This document shows, one piece after another, positions 1 to 6,837 of a DNA stretch of 10,650 nucleotides (positions are counted from its first letter, which is position 1; each line of letters starts with the position of its first letter). A program made the position numbers and the translations under genes. Location: the NCBI GenBank assembly GCA_048520025.1, contig DBFZTP010000132.1:1-10650 (forward strand), in the 5' to 3' direction. Below the pieces are notes generated by a model that was given only the letters and a program-made list of their open reading frames with translations, made no database searches and was not told the origin of the DNA. Origin of the DNA: Aphodousia sp048520025. GTDB taxonomy: Bacteria; Pseudomonadota; Gammaproteobacteria; Burkholderiales; Burkholderiaceae_F.

Positions 1-536
1 CAAACGTATTTTACTTCGAGAATTTCCAAGTGCTGCACGCCACCCGGTGTCGGCAATTTTACACTATCGCCCTCGTGAGCTTTTAAGAAAATTCGAGCAA
101 TCGGACTAATCCAACTCACATCACCCTTAGAAGCATCCGCTTCATCAATGCCCACGATTCGGATGGTGTGTTCATTACCCTCTTCATCTTCGTAGGTCAC
201 CGTGGCACCGAAAAAGATCTGATCGGTTTCAGGGCGTGTTGAAGGGTCAACGACTTCTGCCAAGTCAATACGTTTATTTAAGAAACGAATGCGACGGTCA
301 ATTTCACGCAAACGACGTTTACCGTAAAGGTAATCCCCATTTTCGCTGCGGTCACCGTTACTCGCAGCCCAAGACACAATGTTGGTCATCTCGGGGCGCT
401 CAACTTTGACCAAATGCTCACGCTCATCGAGCATTCGGCGATAACATTGAGGCGTCATGTAGTTTTTTGTACCGTGAGGCAAGGCCGGCAAGCCCACATC
501 CTCATCGTCTTCATCGTTTTGAAAATTCGTTCCCAT
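1..536 (-). CDS. greB: Transcription elongation factor GreB (3' end at window edge)
   Basis: GreB enters the secondary channel of stalled, backtracked RNA polymerase and stimulates cleavage of the 3' end of the transcript. Reading the minus strand from the ATG at 536-534 gives 178 residues without a stop. The N-terminal coiled coil (about residues 27-100) carries the tip motif NGDRSENGDY, with the conserved acidic pair at D62 and E65. The C-terminal FKBP-like domain contains FFGATVTYEDEEG and ISPIARIFLKAHEGD and ends with EVKYV, close to the EYVKP end of E. coli GreB. The next codon begins TG at the window edge, so the gene is either complete with a TGA or lacks only a few codons. Residues 1-26 form an acidic extension (DEDDED) absent from E. 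coli GreB but, as I recall, usual in betaproteobacteria. An in-frame TAA lies just upstream of the start. No clear Shine-Dalgarno is seen. The gene is divergent from all others here and unrelated to the polyketide cluster. Confidence 0.95.
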   Translation of the reverse strand, partial: MGTNFQNDEDDEDVGLPALPHGTKNYMTPQCYRRMLDEREHLVKVERPEMTNIVSWAASNGDRSENGDYLYGKRRLREIDRRIRFLNKRIDLAEVVDPSTRPETDQIFFGATVTYEDEEGNEHTIRIVGIDEADASKGDVSWISPIARIFLKAHEGDSVKLPTPGGVQHLEILEVKYV

Positions 537-679
537 TTTGTTTTTTAACAAGTCTTAACCAATAGGCGTATTTTAATCGTCTTTTTAGTAAAAAAATGCG
601 TTAAAGTTTTTAATAGAAATTGTCTATTTCAATTTAACGATTATTTACCCTGATTCATTTTCGAGTAGAGGCCAAAATT
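537..679. promoter_or_regulatory. Divergent AT-rich intergenic region with candidate promoters
   Basis: This 143-base region separates greB (leftward) from the lipoprotein gene (rightward) and must hold the promoter of at least one of them. It is strongly AT-rich. For the rightward unit a weak sigma70-like pair is visible: TTGTCT at 620-625 and TATTTA at 642-647 with 16 bases between. For greB the minus strand has TAAAAT at 575-570, five of six matches to the -10 consensus, but no convincing -35. The lipoprotein Shine-Dalgarno AGAGG lies at 667-671, eight bases before its ATG. No operator palindrome is obvious beyond a short GAAAT/ATTTC pair at 616-630. Promoter positions are by eye only. Confidence 0.4.
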
Positions 680-1195
680 ATGAAAAAACTCGCTCTCATT
701 GCTTCCATTTCCGCTTTGGCATTAGCCGGTTGCGCCAATGACGGTTTGTACTATCGCTCCGATACCTACGCTGCACAAGGCGTCAATCAAGCTCAAGAAG
801 TTCGTACCGTTGAAATTCTTTCCATCGGTGCAGCCAAAGTTGCCGTCCCCAATAACGAAAGCCGTCGCGACAGTGAAAAGGTCGGGATGCTCTTGGGTGC
901 CATCGCTGGTGCCGCCATCGGTAGCCACAATAACCACGACACGAGCTCTCGCGTCTTAGGCGGTTTAGCCGGCGCTGCTGTCGGTAACATGGCCGGTAGC
1001 GCTGTTGCCGGTAATGATTCCACGAGTTACGTTGATGGCGTTCAAATTACGTTCCGCTACAAGAACAAACTCTTTAACTCGGCTCAAGTCGGTTTGCCTT
1101 GCGAATATAAGCTTGGTACGGCCATCATGGTATCAACCTCACCCACCGAAACGCGTATTCAACCGAATAACCCCTACGGTTGCCCGCGCAAATAA
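680..1195 (+). CDS. Glycine-zipper outer-membrane lipoprotein, SlyB/17 kDa antigen-like
   Basis: A predicted lipoprotein of 171 residues. The signal peptide (MKKLALIASISALALAGC) ends in a clear lipobox LAGC with the lipidated cysteine at C18. The next residue is Ala, not Asp, so outer-membrane sorting is likely. After a linker with NQAQEVRTVEILS comes a glycine-zipper double helix at about 69-111, with Gly repeats such as GAIAGAAIG and GGLAGAAVG, as in SlyB and the rickettsial 17 kDa antigen family. The C-terminal part is a beta-rich domain with two cysteines, C141 and C168, which could form a disulfide in the periplasm. AGAGG at 667-671 supports the start. The coiled-coil gene follows after 15 bases with a strong ribosome site, so the two are probably co-transcribed. 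The family type is confident. Its role here, perhaps envelope integrity or a link to the outer-membrane pigment, is inference. Confidence 0.82.
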   Translation: MKKLALIASISALALAGCANDGLYYRSDTYAAQGVNQAQEVRTVEILSIGAAKVAVPNNESRRDSEKVGMLLGAIAGAAIGSHNNHDTSSRVLGGLAGAAVGNMAGSAVAGNDSTSYVDGVQITFRYKNKLFNSAQVGLPCEYKLGTAIMVSTSPTETRIQPNNPYGCPRK

Positions 1196-1198
1196 CCT

Positions 1199-1204
1199 AA
1201 GGAG
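1199..1204 (+). promoter_or_regulatory. Strong Shine-Dalgarno of the coiled-coil gene
   Basis: AAGGAG lies six bases before the ATG at 1211 and overlaps the space just after the lipoprotein stop. It is the best ribosome binding site in the window and fixes the start of the coiled-coil protein. Confidence 0.75.
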
Positions 1205-1210
1205 AAGACG

Positions 1211-1594
1211 ATGCTGAAAAAAACTTTAGGTCTTAGTGCATTATTGGCCATCCTTATGGTACCGGTGGCTCATGCCCAAACGACGATGTCGATGGACGAA
1301 CAAATCGCTCGTATTCAACAAGCTGAGATGGAAATCGAAGAGTACAACTCTGCTCAAGAAGCCAAGCGGGCAGAAGCCGAACGTCGCGCAGCAGACATTA
1401 AAAAGCGCGCTCAACAAGCCGCTGAGAAAAAGCGTGCTGCTCAAGAAAAGGCTCGTGCCGAACGTCAAGCAAAACTCAATCGCTATGCTGACGAAAGCAC
1501 GGAATTAGACCTTGAAATGAAGCGTTTGGACGTGGAACTCAAGCGTGCCGAAGTGGAAGCCCGCAAGGCAGAATTAAAGGCTAAGCAACAATAG
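1211..1594 (+). CDS. Exported charged coiled-coil protein of unknown function
   Basis: A 127-residue protein I do not recognise by name. It starts with a signal peptide ending VAHA, with likely signal peptidase I cleavage after A22. The mature part is almost entirely helical and charged, with long runs rich in Glu, Lys, Arg, Ala and Gln (about residues 30-127, for example EAKRAEAERR, EKKRAAQEKA, LKRAEVEARKAEL). This strongly predicts a periplasmic coiled coil. There are no cysteines and no transmembrane segment after the signal. A strong AAGGAG precedes the start. The gene sits between the glycine-zipper lipoprotein and the first polyketide gene, only 14 bases from the latter, with no terminator between. 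It may act with the lipoprotein in the envelope. It may belong to one of the uncharacterised DUF families of small coiled-coil exported proteins. Low-complexity composition makes homology calls unreliable. Confidence 0.75.
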   Translation: MLKKTLGLSALLAILMVPVAHAQTTMSMDEQIARIQQAEMEIEEYNSAQEAKRAEAERRAADIKKRAQQAAEKKRAAQEKARAERQAKLNRYADESTELDLEMKRLDVELKRAEVEARKAELKAKQQ

Positions 1595-1608
1595 TTCCCA
1601 CGCACTTT

Positions 1609-2337
1609 ATGTTAAAAGTTCTTGATTGGAATGCTTGGGCACCGGGGCTCGATAGCAAAGAGAAGTGGTTGGATTGGTTTAAAAATCCAATGCCGCTTGC
1701 TTCTGATGAAAAAGCCCCGGTGAAATTTATTTCACCCATGATTCGTCGTCGCCTCTCCCCCTTGGGACGAGCGGTGGTGGAAGCCCTTCACCCAATCTAC
1801 GATCAAGAATCCGATCAAAACACGCCAATTGTTTTTGCCTCTCGCTGGGGTGATATCGATCTCACGGTCAAACTTCTTGAAAGTTTGACAGTCGAAGGCG
1901 ATGTATCCCCTACCGCCTTTTCAACCTCGGTTCACAATGCAATCGGCGGGCTTTTTTCCATCATCTTTAAGCACCACGGCAATATCAGTGCTCTGTCGGG
2001 CGCTTCTGCGTGCGCGTCTGCGGCAATCTATGAAGCATTGGGATTACTGACTGAACACCCCAGCGTCATTGTCTGCATTTATGATGATCAAACACCGAAT
2101 GCATTTGCCGACTTTCACCCAGTGAATTTCCCCTTTGCTTATTGCTTACGTTTGTCTTTAGCGAAAGACTCTGAAGAGGGGTTTTCAATTCAAAGTGCTC
2201 CCAGTCAAACCCAAACAGAAACAACGGACACGACAAAGGAACTTGAAGTTTTAGCGTTTTTAGCGACAGATCTTGAAAGTTGTGTGCAAAATGCCAAACA
2301 AATAAGTTATGTTTGGAGCAAATCTAATCCCCTTTAA
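1609..2337 (+). CDS. Half-length beta-ketoacyl synthase-like protein (chain length factor type)
   Basis: A 242-residue protein resembling the N-terminal half of a beta-ketoacyl synthase, of the Ketoacyl-synt_2 type (PF13723) found in aryl polyene clusters, where the ApeC protein acts as a chain length factor paired with a catalytic ketosynthase. Supporting segments are SPTAFSTSVHNAIGGLFSI (100-118), typical of this subgroup, and SGASACASA (130-138), which matches the nucleophile elbow of ketosynthases with C135 at the active-site position. The C-terminal thiolase half with the two catalytic histidines is absent, so the protein is unlikely to condense acyl chains alone. Full ketosynthases are about 400 residues. 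No good Shine-Dalgarno precedes the ATG, which lies 14 bases after the coiled-coil gene. No alternative start exists between the two genes. It opens the biosynthetic block. The partner ketosynthase is not in the window. Confidence 0.8.
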   Translation: MLKVLDWNAWAPGLDSKEKWLDWFKNPMPLASDEKAPVKFISPMIRRRLSPLGRAVVEALHPIYDQESDQNTPIVFASRWGDIDLTVKLLESLTVEGDVSPTAFSTSVHNAIGGLFSIIFKHHGNISALSGASACASAAIYEALGLLTEHPSVIVCIYDDQTPNAFADFHPVNFPFAYCLRLSLAKDSEEGFSIQSAPSQTQTETTDTTKELEVLAFLATDLESCVQNAKQISYVWSKSNPL

Positions 2338-2394
2338 TTAGGAAGTGCGTTATTTCAGTAGAGTTCATCACAAACGCTTCGTTTTCTCTCTACA

Positions 2395-3222
2395 ATGACT
2401 ATATTGTCAGAAACTTCGTTGAGCCATTTTATGAAGCGCCTCTCTCGTCAATTCGCGACCGGTTTTGCTTTTTTCACTTTCGGTTTTTTGGGCGTTTTTT
2501 ATCAGTTCATGCTTTTCCCCGGCATTATCCTTTTTGTTCGTGATTTGGATAAACGCCACAGACTTGCTCGCCACATCATTCATCGTACTTTTCTCTTTTT
2601 TGTCCACTTTGGTCGATGCATCGGTGTTTGGACTTGGGAGACAAAAAATATTGAAAAGTTGCGCAAGCCCGGTCAATTGATTCTCGCCAATCATTTAACG
2701 TTGGTTGATGTTGTCTTTCTTTTTGCCTTTACCCCTAATGCAAGCGCAGTCGTCAAAGCTGCACTTACCAAAAATCCTTTCACATGGGGCGCTCTGAAAG
2801 CAGCGGGCTACGTGATCAATAACGACGAAAGTAATGAACTCATTGATCATTGCGTAGCTGAACTTCACAAAGGGGCAAGTCTCATTATTTTCCCCGAAGG
2901 CACGCGCACACCTCCCGGTCAACGCCCTAAACTCAAGCGTGGTGCCATGAGCGTTGCGCTTAAAAGTCGCACCTCACCTCTGATGGTTCATATCGATTGC
3001 ACACCATTGAGTTTGACCAAAAATACCCCGTGGTGGGATGTGCCTGAAAAAGCCATGCATTTCAAGTTTGATGTTTTGGGCACGTTACCCATTGATACTT
3101 ACTTAGAGCAATACCAAATGCACGCTCCGCTTGCCACTCGCGCCATGAGTCGTGATGTTTTTTCAATTCTTTTCCCACAACTTCGAGAGGCCTCAGAGGT
3201 ACCACCGAAGCTCTTCCAATAA
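2395..3222 (+). CDS. PlsC-type 1-acylglycerol-3-phosphate acyltransferase family protein
   Basis: A 275-residue membrane-associated acyltransferase of the PlsC/LPLAT superfamily, which moves an acyl chain from an acyl-ACP or acyl-CoA to a glycerol phosphate-like acceptor. The catalytic HX4D motif is NHLTLVD (H100, D105) and the acceptor-binding motif is FPEGTR (166-171), followed by KRGA. Hydrophobic stretches at about 22-48 and 64-79 suggest one or two N-terminal membrane segments. In APE clusters an acyltransferase of this kind (ApeD-like) follows the chain length factor, and the same order is seen here. It probably helps build the lipid anchor of the pigment rather than ordinary phospholipid. 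The start is uncertain: neither the ATG at 2395 nor the in-frame ATG at 2431 (M13) has a good ribosome site. The longer form is given here. Confidence 0.85.
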   Translation: MTILSETSLSHFMKRLSRQFATGFAFFTFGFLGVFYQFMLFPGIILFVRDLDKRHRLARHIIHRTFLFFVHFGRCIGVWTWETKNIEKLRKPGQLILANHLTLVDVVFLFAFTPNASAVVKAALTKNPFTWGALKAAGYVINNDESNELIDHCVAELHKGASLIIFPEGTRTPPGQRPKLKRGAMSVALKSRTSPLMVHIDCTPLSLTKNTPWWDVPEKAMHFKFDVLGTLPIDTYLEQYQMHAPLATRAMSRDVFSILFPQLREASEVPPKLFQ

Positions 3223-3246
3223 GTCCCAAACCCTGAACGATCATTC

Positions 3247-3272
3247 AATGGGAAAACTCCTCGTTCCCCATT
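3247..3272 (+). repeat. Small inverted repeat between acyltransferase and first ACP
   Basis: AATGGG at 3247-3252 pairs with CCCATT at 3267-3272. The stem can be extended by AAC (3255-3257) with GTT (3263-3265) across a small internal loop, leaving a five-base loop TCCTC. It lies in the 88-base gap before the ATG of the first acyl carrier protein. No T-run follows directly (the next bases are AAAATAG), so an intrinsic terminator is unlikely. It may be an mRNA processing or stability hairpin, or chance. Confidence 0.3.
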
Positions 3273-3310
3273 AAAATAGAAAGATATTGTCTCTTTTTCC
3301 CGTTTGTATC

Positions 3311-3571
3311 ATGGACGAATTAAAACAAGAGTTAAAAACGCTGATCATCACGTCTTTAAACTTAGAAGACATGACGGCTGACGACATCACTGACGACATG
3401 CCTTTATTCTCTGAAGAGGGTTTAGGTTTGGATAGCGTGGATGGTTTGGAATTGGGCTTAGCGCTCAAGAAAAAGTACGGCATCACGTTAAGTTCTGAAA
3501 ATGCCGATATGAAGAAGTATTTCCAAAACATCAATTCCTTGGCGCAATGCGTCACGGATTTGCGCAAGTAA
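3311..3571 (+). CDS. Acyl carrier protein 1
   Basis: A small acidic acyl carrier protein of 86 residues. The phosphopantetheine attachment site is S42 in GLGLDSVDGLEL, the classic DSxxxxEL pattern at the start of helix II. The rest fits a four-helix ACP: helix I MDELKQELKTLIITSL, then the acidic DDITDDMPLF loop, and helix IV NINSLAQCVTDL. It would carry the growing polyketide chain as a thioester, after activation by a phosphopantetheinyl transferase not seen here. The frame can also start at a TTG at 3287, adding eight residues with a weak AGAAAG upstream. The ATG at 3311 gives the usual ACP N-terminus and is preferred, although it has no clear Shine-Dalgarno. The second ACP follows after 12 bases. 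Confidence 0.9.
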   Translation: MDELKQELKTLIITSLNLEDMTADDITDDMPLFSEEGLGLDSVDGLELGLALKKKYGITLSSENADMKKYFQNINSLAQCVTDLRK

Positions 3572-3583
3572 GAGGGCCAGAGA

Positions 3584-3847
3584 ATGACTCAAGAAGAGAT
3601 TTTTGAAAAGCTCAAGCTCACGTTAGAAGAAACCTTCGAAATCGATCCCGAAACGATTACGATGGATGCCAAACTCAATGAAGATTTGGACATCGATAGC
3701 ATTGATGCCATCGACTTGTTGGCTCAATTGCGTCCCTTGATCGGTCGTCGCAAGATCAACCCGAAAGATTTCTACACCATGCGAACCGTGGGCGATGTTG
3801 TCCGCGGGATTGAAGAGCTCTTAAAGACGCCTGAGAGCCCGCAATAG
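3584..3847 (+). CDS. Acyl carrier protein 2
   Basis: A second acyl carrier protein of 87 residues. The phosphopantetheine serine is S39 in DLDIDSIDAIDLLAQL. The N-terminal helix is MTQEEIFEKLKLTLEETF, followed by EIDPETITMDAKL, a common ACP loop. The later segment RRKINPKDFYTMRTVGDVV is the usual helix III-IV region. AGAGGG at 3571-3576, overlapping the stop of ACP1, gives a good ribosome site and suggests coupled translation. APE clusters typically contain two ACPs in this position (ApeE and ApeF). One usually carries the elongating polyene, while the role of the other is less certain. The two here are clearly diverged from each other, so they are probably not redundant. Which one corresponds to ApeE cannot be settled by eye. 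Confidence 0.92.
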   Translation: MTQEEIFEKLKLTLEETFEIDPETITMDAKLNEDLDIDSIDAIDLLAQLRPLIGRRKINPKDFYTMRTVGDVVRGIEELLKTPESPQ

Positions 3848-3853
3848 GTCGGT

Positions 3854-4387
3854 ATGCTCGCAAAAGTGCTCGCACTGATTGCAACCCTATGCTATCCGTT
3901 TGTGATTTGGCTCGGGTTGCAACATTTTGGGTTCGCCTTTCTTGCCCTATTCCTTGTCTTTATTACTGCGCTTCGACTCTACAGTCACCGTGATCGCAGC
4001 TCTCTTTTTGTGTTTGTCATTGCCGCCGTCTTGGCAGTGGTGGCTTATTGGCAAAACGAATCGTTGCCGCTCAAACTTTACCCCGTTGTCATGAATGCCG
4101 TCATGCTGGTTTTGTTTGCAACGAGCCTTTATCAAAAAGAAACGATCATTGAAAAGTTTGCTCGCTTAAAAGAACCCGACTTACCGCAGGAAGCCATCCG
4201 TTATATTCGCAACTTAACGAAAGTTTGGTGCATTTTCTTTATTTTTAACGGCAGTATTGCACTTTTTACCGCACTTTTTACAAGTGATGATTGGTGGGCG
4301 CTGTACAATGGTTTTATTGCCTATGTGCTCATTGGCGCCCTTTTTGGGGGCGAGTGGCTCTATAGAAAATACGTCACAAAGAGATAG
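3854..4387 (+). CDS. COG4648-type integral membrane protein
   Basis: A 177-residue inner-membrane protein. Hydrophobic segments occur at about 4-21, 25-41, 51-66, 75-93, 123-142 and 150-168, suggesting six passes. A conserved-looking cytoplasmic loop KFARLKEPDLPQEAIRYIRN lies between the fourth and fifth. The pattern of that loop, the NGSIA and YNG motifs and the EWLYRKY end fit the COG4648 family of predicted membrane proteins, which I know mainly from aryl polyene and related clusters (ApeG-like). No biochemical function is established to my knowledge. It might anchor the soluble enzymes at the membrane or take part in lipid attachment or transport, but that is inference. It starts six bases after ACP2 and ends five bases before the ligase gene, so it is clearly part of the same operon. 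Confidence 0.8.
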   Translation: MLAKVLALIATLCYPFVIWLGLQHFGFAFLALFLVFITALRLYSHRDRSSLFVFVIAAVLAVVAYWQNESLPLKLYPVVMNAVMLVLFATSLYQKETIIEKFARLKEPDLPQEAIRYIRNLTKVWCIFFIFNGSIALFTALFTSDDWWALYNGFIAYVLIGALFGGEWLYRKYVTKR

Positions 4388-4392
4388 TCGCT

Positions 4393-6105
4393 ATGGATCT
4401 TTCAACATGGTTTACGCAAACGCCCACGGATCGACCGGTAGCCTGGGTCAATGGGCAACTTGTTAGTGAAAAAACGTTTTTCCGTGACACGGAACACTTT
4501 CGTGTGGCTTATGAAAAAGCGGCGGTTCATCGCGTTGCCCTTTTTTGCCAAGATACCTATCGATTTGCCTGTGCGCTTTTTGGTGCTTGGCAAGCAGGGG
4601 TCTTGACGGTGCTTCCTACCGACATGACCAAACACACGCAAGAAAAGCTTTTGGGCGACGTGGACGCCTTTGTCTTTGATGAAAAGTTTGAGAGCGCTCA
4701 CCGTTGCATCACACCGATTGAAAGTGTCGCCGGCATCGCGTTTAAGTCGCCTTTGGATCTCAAAGCCAAACTTGTTGAACTCTTTACTTCAGGTTCCACG
4801 GGCGAACCCTTGCGTATTGAAAAGCGCTTGGAACAAATCTTTGACGGTGTGGATCATTTAGACGCTCATTTCTCTGAAGTGGCTCCGCAAAGCGCCATCG
4901 TTTTCTCCACCGTTTCGCATCAACATATTTATGGCTTTTTGTGGCGCCTTTTGTGGCCGATCGCAAGCGGCCGTCTTTTTACAAACGAACGACTTTTTTA
5001 TCCGGAGACAATTGCCAAACGTCTCTCGGAAAACAAAGACTCTCTGTTAGTCACAAGCCCCGCTCACTTGCAACGCTTTCCTGAAACAATGGATTGGCAG
5101 ACTGCACGAGATAATTTAAAGATGGTCGTGACCTCCGGTGGCCCTTTATCTGATGACGGGCTTCGTTTAAGTCAAACGCTTTTTTCGCAAACGCCTTATG
5201 AGATTTTCGGTAGCACCGAACTTGACGGCATTGCCTGGCGTCACCGACGCATTGATCAAACGGGTGTTATTGATGAAGACTCGTGCCTGTGGCACCCAAT
5301 GCCCGAGACGGAAGTTACCGGTAATGAAGAAGGCATTCTTCAAGTACGATCGGCTCGCTTGGAAAAAGATGAATGGACATTGGGTAACGATCGCATTGAC
5401 ATCCTGCCCGACCGACGTTTCCGCTTAATCGGTCGTGTTGATCGCATTGCCAAAGTTGCCGAAAAGCGAGTGAGCTTAACGGCCATGGAAAAGCGATTAA
5501 CGGAAAGTGGTTTGATTGCTGAGTGCAAAGCCTTCGTTTTTGAGGGTGAGATTGCTCTCGTTGCTGTTCCCAATGGCGAAGGACAAAAGATTTTGTCCGA
5601 TAACGGCAAACGCACTTTGGTAAAAAAATTACGTGAAGCACTTTTGACTCACTTTGAGGCCGTGATGCTTCCACACCGTTGGCGCTTTGAACCCATGATG
5701 CCTTTTGACCAACGGGGCAAATGCACGCTTGAAGCCCTCTCTTTACTTTTTGATCCCCGTCACATTCAACCCCTGGCGTGGCACTTAGAAGCAAACACTT
5801 TGAATTTAACGTTTGTGGCAACGCCATCCAACCCTCATTTTGATGGACACTTTGAAGAATTTCATCTCTTGCCGGGTGTGGCTCAAATCGAATACGTGAT
5901 GAGAGAAGCCCACCGCTACCTAAAGACGCCCTTGTCTTTTAAAGAAGGCAAAAACATGAAATTCATGCAAATGATTCGCCCTGGGCAAACGGTTGAAATG
6001 CGAGTGGAGTACAACGCTCAAAAGAACACGTTAACGTACCTTTTGCACGAGCCCGACCACCCTGAGAGCAAATTTGCGATCGGAACATTGCTACTGGGAG
6101 ACTAA
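4393..6105 (+). CDS. Fused acyl/aryl-ACP ligase (AMP-binding) and hotdog dehydratase
   Basis: A 570-residue two-domain protein. Residues 1 to about 450 are an adenylate-forming ligase that activates a carboxylic acid with ATP and would load it on an ACP. The P-loop is TSGSTGEP (132-139), the A5-like motif FGSTE (272-276), the hinge-region motif GRVDRIAK (G347, R348, D350, K354), and the late catalytic lysine K443 in QRGKC. After a short linker, residues from about 460 to 570 are a FabZ/FabA-like hotdog dehydratase. It has HFDGHFEEFHLLPGVAQIE with H486 and E500, the same 14-residue spacing as the catalytic pair of FabZ. In characterised APE clusters these are separate proteins (ApeH and ApeI). 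Here one frame runs through both with no stop. The usual Lys/Arg after the P-loop proline is Leu140. The substrate is unknown; 4-hydroxybenzoate-like starters are used in APE pathways. Confidence 0.88.
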   Translation: MDLSTWFTQTPTDRPVAWVNGQLVSEKTFFRDTEHFRVAYEKAAVHRVALFCQDTYRFACALFGAWQAGVLTVLPTDMTKHTQEKLLGDVDAFVFDEKFESAHRCITPIESVAGIAFKSPLDLKAKLVELFTSGSTGEPLRIEKRLEQIFDGVDHLDAHFSEVAPQSAIVFSTVSHQHIYGFLWRLLWPIASGRLFTNERLFYPETIAKRLSENKDSLLVTSPAHLQRFPETMDWQTARDNLKMVVTSGGPLSDDGLRLSQTLFSQTPYEIFGSTELDGIAWRHRRIDQTGVIDEDSCLWHPMPETEVTGNEEGILQVRSARLEKDEWTLGNDRIDILPDRRFRLIGRVDRIAKVAEKRVSLTAMEKRLTESGLIAECKAFVFEGEIALVAVPNGEGQKILSDNGKRTLVKKLREALLTHFEAVMLPHRWRFEPMMPFDQRGKCTLEALSLLFDPRHIQPLAWHLEANTLNLTFVATPSNPHFDGHFEEFHLLPGVAQIEYVMREAHRYLKTPLSFKEGKNMKFMQMIRPGQTVEMRVEYNAQKNTLTYLLHEPDHPESKFAIGTLLLGD

Positions 6106-6108
6106 AGC

Positions 6109-6837
6109 GTGAAACTCTTTTTTCTCATTCCAGTCTATAACCATCCGCACACCTTAGAAGCCGTGGCTTCGGCGTGCCTTGCGCATGGCGCAGATGTTTT
6201 GATGGTCGACGACGGAAGTAACCAAGAAACCAAGAAGGCGATCGCTGACGTTTTAGAAAAGCACGAACGCGTTTTTTCCATATCGTTACCCGAAAACCAA
6301 GGCAAGGGCGGTGCGGTTTTGCGTGGCTTTCAATGGGGCATCAGTCAGGGCTACACCCATGCGTTTCAATTAGATGCCGATGGTCAACAAGATGCCAACG
6401 ATATCCCGGCCTTTATTGCAGCCGCCAAAGAGAATTCCGACAAAATTATTTGTGGCTTCCCCGTCTACAACCACTCAGTTCCGGCCTCGCGCAAATGGGG
6501 ACGAAAAATCACGCACTTTTGGGTGGCGATTAACACGTTGTCTTTGAGCATTAAAGATACGTTGTGCGGCTTTCGTGTTTACCCGTTGGAAGCCATCGAT
6601 GCGTTTTTGAAAACACGCCCCTACTTGGGATTGCGCATGGACTTTGACTGCGACATCATGGTTCAGATGAGTTGGATGGGCGTTAAGGTCGTCAACCTTC
6701 CGGTAAGAGTTGACTACCCGCCCGATGGCATCAGTCATTTCCATGCTATTGAAAATTGGCGCATCAGTAAGATGCACACGCGACTCTTTTTCGGCATGCT
6801 AAGACGCCTGCCCACGATTATCGGGAATCGACGATGA
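6109..6837 (+). CDS. Family 2 glycosyltransferase
   Basis: A 242-residue GT-A fold glycosyltransferase of family GT2, which would transfer a sugar from a nucleotide-sugar or polyprenyl-phosphate sugar to an acceptor. The N-terminus FLIPVYNHPHTL is the usual GT2 nucleotide-binding start. VDDGS carries D34 and D35, GKGGAVLRG is the dolichol-phosphate-mannose synthase-like segment, and LDADGQ provides the DXD metal site (D89, D91). CGFRVYP and LRMDFDCDIM follow. The start is a GTG, supported by GGGAG at 6096-6100 inside the end of the ligase gene. The stop overlaps the acyltransferase start in an ATGA (6834-6837), so the two are translationally coupled. In well-known APE clusters these two activities occur in one polypeptide (ApeJ-like), so this gene is probably the sugar-transfer half of the same anchor-building function. 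Confidence 0.9.
   Translation: MKLFFLIPVYNHPHTLEAVASACLAHGADVLMVDDGSNQETKKAIADVLEKHERVFSISLPENQGKGGAVLRGFQWGISQGYTHAFQLDADGQQDANDIPAFIAAAKENSDKIICGFPVYNHSVPASRKWGRKITHFWVAINTLSLSIKDTLCGFRVYPLEAIDAFLKTRPYLGLRMDFDCDIMVQMSWMGVKVVNLPVRVDYPPDGISHFHAIENWRISKMHTRLFFGMLRRLPTIIGNRR

Noticed and set aside
722..1023. Antisense frames opposite the lipoprotein gene
   Set aside because: Alanine- and glycine-rich coding on the plus strand produces open antisense frames by composition. The plus-strand protein has a signal peptide and lipobox.
1340..1590. Possible DNA repeat in the coiled-coil gene
   Set aside because: The repetitive look comes from charged, alanine-rich codons. No exact repeat unit of constant length was found.
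2372..2384. AAACG-CTT-CGTTT hairpin before the PlsC-type gene as a terminator
   Set aside because: Only five base pairs with a three-base loop, and the following bases are a mixed TCTCTC run. Too weak to call.
5315..5827. Long antisense open frame (170 codons, minus strand) inside the ligase gene
   Set aside because: It lies fully opposite a well-supported coding region with intact motifs, has no ribosome site seen and a composition without recognisable domains. It is a shadow frame.
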